Assembly: GCA_937974135.1 (NCBI GenBank) | Contig: CALJIH010000257.1 | Coordinates: 1-7,927 of the forward strand | DNA from: an uncultured Cocleimonas sp. | GTDB lineage: Bacteria > Pseudomonadota > Gammaproteobacteria > Thiotrichales > Thiotrichaceae | DNA length: 7,927 bases | Direction of reading: 5' to 3' | Shown: piece by piece, positions 1-5,208 of the stretch | Position numbering within the stretch: position 1 is the stretch's first letter | How the letters are laid out: each line of letters begins with the position of its first letter | Notes under the pieces: model-generated | What the model was told of the DNA's origin: nothing | Database searches by the model: none | The model's input: the letters and a program-made list of their open reading frames with translations, nothing else | Made by a program: the position numbers and the translations under genes

Positions 1-23
1 TTGTTTTCATTTTTCACATTACT

Positions 24-1721
24 TTATAAACTTGGAATGATCTTATCCTCGGGATAGCTCACTGAGTAACCGTATTTAATTTTAATTTCCTGTTTAGGCA
101 CTAGCGTTTTATCCCATGAAACAACACCTTTTTTATCATCCACATCATTTTTAGTAGGTGTTTCGCCAAGTCGTTTTATTTTAATATTTTCATCCGATGC
201 TACTGGTAATACATCACTGATGCTTATAGGGTACGATTTACTGTGATTGCTATTTACGCTTACTTTGTAATGACGTTCCACGACTTTCTTTTTACCAAAT
301 AACAAGCCATCTTTTCTCTTTTTATCTGGATCAGGCATAAACTTAATTTTTACCTTATCATCTTCACCAAAAGATAGTTTTATCTCTTCACCAGACTGCT
401 TTTGTTGTAAAAATGAGTTACCTACATAGTTTCCGTTTCGATACAAAGACATGCTACCAGCTAGCAACGGCGTATCTTCTTCATATTTAGTTGTTGCTAA
501 TATCATTGCCCGTGGATCAAAACGTGGCGAACTCGCCAACTTAATACTTGAAGCTAATTTATTAGAATTAAGTGCAAAACGACGTTTGTTACTTCCAGAA
601 CCAAGGTTTATCGAACCAGGAACTTTATATTCTGCGGAAAAGTCTGCGCTAATTAAACGGCTTTGCTCTTGACGCAGGGCTGCTCTTTTTCTCATAAGCT
701 TAGGTTTAGCAGCTTTTCTTGCTTGTGGAGCTGGTGCTGGTAATGATTCAAGTGCTATTGAATCCATTGCCATTCCAGATGCATACCCCTCAAGCTGTTC
801 AGGCATAAAATCTAACACCCAAGGGTTTAGTTGAGGAAGCTGTGTACCTGCACTAGGTCGTAATGTAGATAAAGTCACATCAACGTTTTTCCAATCCTCA
901 CCGGTGCGTTGGCTAATTTGAGCCAGTGTTTTCATTTGTATTGAACCCGTTTCAGTATCTAGATCCATGTCATAGACTGGCTCCCAGCGGGCACCGTTTA
1001 TTTGATAACTAAGATTTAGGGTTAATTCTGAGGCTGATTCGGCATCAATTTTCAATTTTGCTGTTCTATATTCTTTTTGATTTGTGGCTACTTGCTGTAA
1101 TTCTCGTTTTAACTTATTCAGCAACTTATCGCTGTCCTTTAGTTGCTTTTTTGATTCTCTTATTTCTTCTTGGACTTTTTTTGTAGCCTCGTCTAACGTT
1201 TCCCAAGCCAATTCCCATTGTTCTAATGGCAAATTGGAATAACTCCCGTTATGGGATTCATCTTTCCTTTTACTTACGACGTGGTTACCAAGAACCATTT
1301 TTTTAATATATTCTAATTGCGCGTTATTACGTGTTATTGAATCCTCAATGACTTTTTTATCTTCTTGTACCGTTTCTATCTCTGATAACAGTTTTTTCTC
1401 TCTTTCTTGGACAACTTCTTGTTGAATATCTCTAGAAATCTCAACACTACCCAGACTTATTACCCCATCGCCTTCGCCCGTTACCCTCAAAGAAGATTCA
1501 TTCATCCCAAGCGGAAGATTATTGATAATTACGTTATTTTCACCCGCGGATAAGGAAATGTTACTGACACGAGTTACTTTAGCACTGCCTGGATAAACCG
1601 TTACCGCCTTTATGTTTGAGTCTACTTTTATTCCTTCAGCATGAAGATGTGACAATGGTAAGACCAATATACTTAAAAGTATTGCTCTACGAAGTTTATT
1701 GCTTGAAGATGTTTTGTACAT
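24..1721 (-). CDS. Secreted DUF4140/DUF4139 coiled-coil protein (MuiA family)
   Basis: This 565-residue protein has a basic N-terminus and a hydrophobic stretch (about residues 12-24) ending near LHA-EG at 27-30. That is a Sec signal peptide, so it probably acts in the periplasm or is exported. Residues about 37-140 fit the DUF4140 N-terminal region (VTVYPGSAKVTR, then NNVIINNLP). Residues about 100-220 are rich in E, K, Q and L and read as a two-part coiled coil. DUF4139 follows, with hallmark stretches ARWEPVYD (244-251), QRTGEDW (271-277) and DVTLSTLRPS (281-290). A basic Ala/Pro/Lys linker at about 328-350 interrupts it. The family is often labelled 'mucoidy inhibitor MuiA', but its biochemical role is not established. 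An AGAGG Shine-Dalgarno at 1728-1732 lies 6 nt before the ATG and supports this start. The gene is divergent from tatD across 167 bp and looks monocistronic. Family assignment is strong; function is unknown. Confidence 0.88.
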   Translation of the reverse strand: MYKTSSSNKLRRAILLSILVLPLSHLHAEGIKVDSNIKAVTVYPGSAKVTRVSNISLSAGENNVIINNLPLGMNESSLRVTGEGDGVISLGSVEISRDIQQEVVQEREKKLLSEIETVQEDKKVIEDSITRNNAQLEYIKKMVLGNHVVSKRKDESHNGSYSNLPLEQWELAWETLDEATKKVQEEIRESKKQLKDSDKLLNKLKRELQQVATNQKEYRTAKLKIDAESASELTLNLSYQINGARWEPVYDMDLDTETGSIQMKTLAQISQRTGEDWKNVDVTLSTLRPSAGTQLPQLNPWVLDFMPEQLEGYASGMAMDSIALESLPAPAPQARKAAKPKLMRKRAALRQEQSRLISADFSAEYKVPGSINLGSGSNKRRFALNSNKLASSIKLASSPRFDPRAMILATTKYEEDTPLLAGSMSLYRNGNYVGNSFLQQKQSGEEIKLSFGEDDKVKIKFMPDPDKKRKDGLLFGKKKVVERHYKVSVNSNHSKSYPISISDVLPVASDENIKIKRLGETPTKNDVDDKKGVVSWDKTLVPKQEIKIKYGYSVSYPEDKIIPSL

Positions 1722-1888
1722 AATAGGCCTCTGTTCAATTCTTATTGGTGTATATGTTATCTATTTGCCAGCTTTATTAGGTCAATCAAGTGTAACAAGT
1801 TTGTAAAAGAAATGTAAAAGGAGCAAAACAAAAGTTATAAGTCACATTTCATTAGTAGATTAAATATTTTGGGTTTACCATCTTAGCT

Positions 1889-2674
1889 ATGCGCATCATT
1901 GACAGCCATACACATCTTGATTTTACCGACTTTGATCACGATCGAGCTGTGGTTATTCAACATGCGATCAATAATAACGTCAGTGATATTATCGTTTCAG
2001 CTACAACGGCCAAAGGCTGGCAAAACATAAAAAACATATGTGATGAATACTTCAACATATGTCATCCTGCCTATGGATTACATCCCATGTTCATTAGTAA
2101 ACACAACGTAGTTTCGGATTTATTGAAATTAGAGTCTTGGGTTCGAGAGAATAGGGCAGTAGCAATTAGTGAAATCGGTCTAGATTTTTTTATTGACGAA
2201 GCTAACGAGGCACATAGAAAAACTCAGGAAACACTGTTTGTTTCACAATGTGAAATCGCAAATAAACATAAATTACCAATAATTATCCATGCTAGAAAGT
2301 CGTTAGATATTGTTTTAAAACATTTACGAAAGTTTCCTGACCTGAAAGGTTCTATCCATTGTTTTTCAGGCAGTGAGCAACAAGCAATACAACTTGTTGA
2401 TTTAGGTTTTAATCTTAGTTTTGGCGGTCCTATTACTTATGATCGAGCAACACGTTTACACAAAATAATTAAAAGCGTACCACTAGATGCAATGCTAGTA
2501 GAAACTGATTCTCCAGATCAACCTGACATTGCCCATCATTCTCAACGAAATGAACCTGCGTTTATTTTTAATGTTATAGCAAAAATTGCAGAACTGAAAA
2601 GCCTTGAAATTGATCAAGTTGCAGCTAAAACTAGCAAAAATGCAATAAAACTATTCAATTTGGAACCCTTTTAG
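1889..2674 (+). CDS. TatD-family metal-dependent hydrolase, YjjV-like
   Basis: This 261-residue cytoplasmic protein has the TatD amidohydrolase/TIM-barrel fold. The expected metal ligands are visible: H7 and H9 in DSHTHLDF, E95 in SEIGLDFF, H134 in IIIHARKS, H157 in IHCFSGS and D207 in VETDSPDQP. The stretch ETDSPDQP followed by a short loop and RNEPAFI resembles E. coli YjjV more than TatD itself. TatD relatives act as 3'-5' exonucleases or DNases, or as D-aminoacyl-tRNA deacylases; the substrate here cannot be told from sequence. The ATG puts the HxH motif at residues 7-9, as is normal for the family. No good Shine-Dalgarno precedes it: the bases just upstream are ACCATCTTAGCT. The gene stands alone on the plus strand, divergent from the DUF4139 gene and convergent with the small exported protein gene, whose stop lies 37 bp away. 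Confidence 0.93.
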   Translation: MRIIDSHTHLDFTDFDHDRAVVIQHAINNNVSDIIVSATTAKGWQNIKNICDEYFNICHPAYGLHPMFISKHNVVSDLLKLESWVRENRAVAISEIGLDFFIDEANEAHRKTQETLFVSQCEIANKHKLPIIIHARKSLDIVLKHLRKFPDLKGSIHCFSGSEQQAIQLVDLGFNLSFGGPITYDRATRLHKIIKSVPLDAMLVETDSPDQPDIAHHSQRNEPAFIFNVIAKIAELKSLEIDQVAAKTSKNAIKLFNLEPF

Positions 2675-2679
2675 TTATT

Positions 2680-2710
2680 AAAAGTGGATATAAGTAGGGG
2701 GGTGTCTTTT
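2680..2710 (-). repeat. G-run intergenic repeat, copy 1
   Basis: This 31-bp unit lies between the convergent stops of tatD and the exported protein gene. On the plus strand it reads AAAAGTG, five variable bases, then the core AAGTAGGGGGGTGTCTTT plus T. It matches copy 3 (5170-5200) at 27 of 31 positions by eye, with all four differences in the five-base spacer. On the minus strand it begins directly at the stop codon of the exported protein, whose TAA at 2712-2714 abuts the T run. A weak AT-only hairpin (CTTTTA/TAAAAG, 2668-2684) overlaps its left end. Strand is given as that of the upstream gene. Confidence 0.75.
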
Positions 2711-2711
2711 T

Positions 2712-3329
2712 TTATTTATTCAACATAACCACATTTATCAATGTGCCTTTTTTAGACTTATCTGTTTTACCAATTAAAAATACTTTAATATCTGCATTTC
2801 CACCTGCCCATGTGGTTGTATAAACCTCATCTTTCAAAACTTCTTTTGATGCTGCTTCTTTTCCGGCAAGTTTTCCTAATTCTTCAAGTAATTTCTGTCC
2901 TTCATCACGACCATCTAGTATCAACGAGCAAGATGTTGAAGTTCCGTCTTTAAAATCTGGAAACGTATCAATTAATGCAGAAGCAACGGGGCCTTGAACC
3001 ACGGTTACACGGAAAGCTCTTTCACCAATGGGTGTATCCCAACCTACTACTTTATCCGCTTTGGTTGTTGGAGAGAGTTGTGCTAATTCTTCTGGAAACA
3101 GTGGAGACCAACCCAATTCATCTGCCATAGTCATAACATTATCGACGTTTGGCATTTGTCCGTAACACACTCTATTAAAAACAAATACGGCATTTACATC
3201 ATCGGGTTTTGTACTGTTAGGTACATTTGGGGGTAAAGGCTTATCCTCTACTGCAGTAGTATCTGCTATGACTGATGTAAAAAAGCTTAAACTTAGTAAT
3301 AATCCAAGCGTAGTAATTAGTTTTTTCAT
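2712..3329 (-). CDS. Small exported protein of unknown function
   Basis: I do not recognise this family with certainty. The preferred start is the internal ATG at 3327-3329, giving 205 residues. An AAGGAA Shine-Dalgarno at 3335-3340 sits 5 nt before it, and a classic signal peptide begins there (MKKLITTLGLLLSLSFF, likely cleavage after VIA at residue 22). An ATG 48 bp further upstream (to 3377) would add 16 residues before the signal peptide and is less likely. The mature part has a Pro-rich start (PLPPNVPNSTKP), then two cysteines, C55 in NRVCYGQMP and C134 in STSCSLIL, which could form a disulfide in the periplasm. There is no lipobox and no further membrane segment. It lies 122 bp downstream of lepB on the same strand, across an inverted repeat, so it may be transcribed separately. 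The gene itself is well supported; its function is open. Confidence 0.85.
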   Translation of the reverse strand: MKKLITTLGLLLSLSFFTSVIADTTAVEDKPLPPNVPNSTKPDDVNAVFVFNRVCYGQMPNVDNVMTMADELGWSPLFPEELAQLSPTTKADKVVGWDTPIGERAFRVTVVQGPVASALIDTFPDFKDGTSTSCSLILDGRDEGQKLLEELGKLAGKEAASKEVLKDEVYTTTWAGGNADIKVFLIGKTDKSKKGTLINVVMLNK

Positions 3330-3417
3330 TTGTATTCCTTCAATGTGTACATAATTTTCGACCATGAAAATATTCAAGAGTTCGATAGTATGAGGATTGT
3401 AGATAAATTTCTTATTT

Positions 3418-3445
3418 AGTCGATAAACCCACTAAGTTTATGACT
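3418..3445 (-). other. Inverted repeat 3' of lepB, possible terminator hairpin
   Basis: The arms AGTC-ATAAAC and GTTTAT-GACT pair over 10 bp, with one unpaired base (position 3422) and a 7-nt loop. The hairpin starts 6 nt after the lepB stop on the minus strand. It lacks a following U tract, the next bases being AAATAAG, so it is not a textbook intrinsic terminator. It could instead protect the mRNA 3' end or help a Rho-dependent stop. Confidence 0.4.
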
Positions 3446-3451
3446 GTACGG

Positions 3452-4213
3452 TTATTTTAATTTCTCAAAGAAACGCTCAAAGCGAGGTTTATAACTATCA
3501 TTTTTATTCAAAGATAAAAGAATATGTGTCGCATGCCCTCTAAGCTCTGATCTTGGTACATAACCGTAGCATCTTGAATCTAAACTGTTGTCGCGGTTAT
3601 CTCCTAAAAAGAAATAATGATCTTCAGGTACTACTAGTTCTGTTAAATCTTGGCAGCTTGGGCCTCTGAAAGCAGGAGGGTAATTACTATTCATATCTTT
3701 CAAATTTAGCGCATGGGGTTTCAGGTCAGTATAAGATTCTTCAACATACAAACCTGGTTCTTGATCACTCATTCGAGAGGGTACAATTTCTCCATCACTG
3801 CCAGAAAATATATTTACCTTCTTTTCACCAGCGTCGACATAAATTTCGGCTGCTTTTTTATAATCAACGACATTGCCATTAATGATTAAATGATTTTTTT
3901 TAAGATTAATAGTATCGCCAGGCAAACCAATCAAACGTTTGATAAGTCGCTTGTCTGCAACCTCAGAGGTGAAAACGATAATATCTCCACGTTCAGGTTC
4001 GCCAGTTTTCATTAAAGAGATATCTGTGAAAGGTACTTGAAGATCATAGGCCATTTTATTTTCCCAAATAACATCACCTTCAAGAATTGTCGGTTTCATT
4101 GATCCTGTTGGTACAGGGTGCCAATCTGCAACTGCACCCCTAAATATAATTAGGAAAAATATAAAAAGGACGAAACCTTTATTATCTTTAATTAAAGACC
4201 ATATTTTTTTCAT
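3452..4213 (-). CDS. lepB: Signal peptidase I, short single-anchor form
   Basis: This inner-membrane serine protease cleaves signal peptides from exported proteins on the periplasmic side. The 253-residue protein has one N-terminal membrane segment (about residues 12-25). Family boxes follow in order: catalytic S38 in PTGSMKPTI; the general-base K92 in RLIKRLIGLPGD; and the C-terminal box GDNRDNSLDSR at 204-214, then YGYVP. E. coli LepB is 324 residues with two membrane segments and a cytoplasmic loop. Here the catalytic serine comes only 13 or so residues after the single anchor, so the first E. coli segment and loop are absent. An AAGGA Shine-Dalgarno at 4221-4225 lies 7 nt from the ATG. 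The common partners lepA and rnc are not adjacent; xth is upstream across 157 bp. This could be the housekeeping enzyme or a second paralogue. Family and catalytic residues are clear. Confidence 0.95.
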   Translation of the reverse strand: MKKIWSLIKDNKGFVLFIFFLIIFRGAVADWHPVPTGSMKPTILEGDVIWENKMAYDLQVPFTDISLMKTGEPERGDIIVFTSEVADKRLIKRLIGLPGDTINLKKNHLIINGNVVDYKKAAEIYVDAGEKKVNIFSGSDGEIVPSRMSDQEPGLYVEESYTDLKPHALNLKDMNSNYPPAFRGPSCQDLTELVVPEDHYFFLGDNRDNSLDSRCYGYVPRSELRGHATHILLSLNKNDSYKPRFERFFEKLK

Positions 4214-4241
4214 TTAAAAATCCTTCAATATCAATAAGTTA

Positions 4242-4262
4242 ATCTTTAAACGCTATAAAGAT
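4242..4262 (-). other. Inverted repeat in lepB leader
   Basis: ATCTTTA and TAAAGAT form a perfect 7-bp stem around a 7-nt loop (AACGCTA), about 28 nt upstream of the lepB start. It is AT-rich and could be chance in DNA of this composition. No clear promoter boxes could be fixed around it. Confidence 0.25.
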
Positions 4263-4346
4263 CTCAGCGATAACAATAAAGTAAACTAAGCATTTACTCA
4301 TAATACATTTATACGTTAAATTCACTCCAGATGAAATAAACCACCT

Positions 4347-4366
4347 AAAAGTGGGGGGGTGTCTTT
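4347..4366 (-). repeat. G-run intergenic repeat, copy 2
   Basis: The core AAGTGGGGGGGTGTCTTT (4349-4366) differs from copies 1 and 3 only by G for A at one position, which turns six Gs into seven. On the minus strand it begins 4 nt after the xth stop codon (4371-4373). The AAAAGTG outer arm found 12 bp away in the other copies is not preserved; instead the flank gives a short CCAC/GTGG pairing around CTAAAA. Confidence 0.72.
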
Positions 4367-4370
4367 GTAT

Positions 4371-5147
4371 TCAGCTCTGTTGTATTTGATAATCATAATC
4401 AATGATAAGAGGCGCATGATCAGAAAAACGCTCGTCTTTATATACTTCTGTTTTCAACACCGTACCCTTTAAACTTGGTGTTAAAATATGATAATCAATA
4501 CGCCAGCCGGTATTGTTTGCATACGCTTGACCTCGATTAGACCACCAAGTATAGGTATGTTCTTCTTGTTCAATTTCACGGAATGCATCAATGAACCCAA
4601 CTTCATCGAATAAGGTATCTAACCAAGCTCGTTCCTCAGGTAGAAAACCTGAATTTTTTTGATTACCCTTCCAGTTACGAATATCTTCATTTTTATGTGC
4701 GATATTCCAATCGCCACAAATGATACAATCTCTACCAGATGCTTTCATATCCTTCATTTTATCCATGAAGAAATCCATGAGTTTGTATTTAACTTGCTGT
4801 CGTTCTTCCTTCGCAGAACCAGAGGGCATATATAAAGAAATGACACTAAGATTACCAAAACGTGCTTCTAGGTAACGACCTTCAGAATCGGCAAGTTCAT
4901 TCCCCATCCCGACTATCAACTCATCAGGTTCCGTTTTGCAGTATAACGCAACCCCACTATAGCCTTTTTTAACGGCATCATGATAATAAGCGTGATTTGG
5001 ATGAAATATTGGATCTTCTAACTGGTGTACTTGCGCTTTTGTTTCTTGAATACAAACAACATCGGCATCTTGTGTTTTTAACCAATCAAAGAAACCCTTT
5101 TTAGCAGCGGCACGAATACCGTTAGTATTTGCTGTAATTATTTTCAT
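4371..5147 (-). CDS. xth: Exodeoxyribonuclease III / AP endonuclease
   Basis: This cytoplasmic 258-residue enzyme belongs to the exonuclease-endonuclease-phosphatase fold. It cuts DNA at abasic sites and removes 3' blocking groups in base excision repair. Family motifs are complete: N9-G10-I11-R12 near the start; metal ligand E35 in CIQETKAQ; Y106 in SLYMPSG; D146 and N148 in GDWNIAH; W215 and D218 in GWRIDYH; and D243-H244 in FSDHAPLI. Length is close to E. coli Xth (268). The ATG is set by MKIITANTNGIR, which aligns with the usual family start. Its Shine-Dalgarno is weak, with only AATACAGA before the ATG. It lies 61 bp downstream of gyrB on the same strand, with a G-run repeat between them, so it may be read through from gyrB or have its own promoter. 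Within the family it could be classed as Xth or ExoA; the activity call is firm. Confidence 0.95.
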   Translation of the reverse strand: MKIITANTNGIRAAAKKGFFDWLKTQDADVVCIQETKAQVHQLEDPIFHPNHAYYHDAVKKGYSGVALYCKTEPDELIVGMGNELADSEGRYLEARFGNLSVISLYMPSGSAKEERQQVKYKLMDFFMDKMKDMKASGRDCIICGDWNIAHKNEDIRNWKGNQKNSGFLPEERAWLDTLFDEVGFIDAFREIEQEEHTYTWWSNRGQAYANNTGWRIDYHILTPSLKGTVLKTEVYKDERFSDHAPLIIDYDYQIQQS

Positions 5148-5169
5148 TCTGTATTGTCAATTAAAAAGG

Positions 5170-5200
5170 AAAAGTGCCCAAAAGTAGGGGGGTGTCTTTT
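5170..5200 (-). repeat. G-run intergenic repeat, copy 3
   Basis: On the plus strand this 31-bp unit reads AAAAGTG, CCCAA, then AAGTAGGGGGGTGTCTTT plus T. It has the same arm, the same 5-bp spacing and the same core as copy 1. On the minus strand it starts 8 nt after the gyrB stop (5209-5211) and ends 22 bp before the xth start. Any self-pairing is weak: AAAAG with CTTTT, and CCC with GGG. Confidence 0.75.
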
Positions 5201-5208
5201 AATCACGT

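Noticed and set aside
451..672. Plus-strand open frame of 73 codons
   Set aside because: It lies wholly inside the DUF4139 gene on the opposite strand; no start signal or recognisable protein features.
1780..1860. Promoter boxes between the DUF4139 gene and tatD
   Set aside because: TTGACC on the minus strand and TTATAA on the plus strand are present, but no pair with acceptable spacing could be fixed, so no promoter is called.
2668..2684. Hairpin CTTTTA-GTTAT-TAAAAG as a tatD terminator
   Set aside because: The stem is six bp and almost all A-T, overlaps the stop codon, and the T run lies about 22 nt further on, behind the G run.
3330..3377. Upstream ATG extending the exported protein by 16 residues
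   Set aside because: It would place a hydrophilic leader before the signal peptide, while the inner ATG has a strong AAGGAA Shine-Dalgarno at 5 nt.
4280..4298. Inverted repeat AGTAAA...TTTACT between xth and lepB
   Set aside because: A six-bp AT-rich stem with no tract or promoter relation; not above what this base composition would give.
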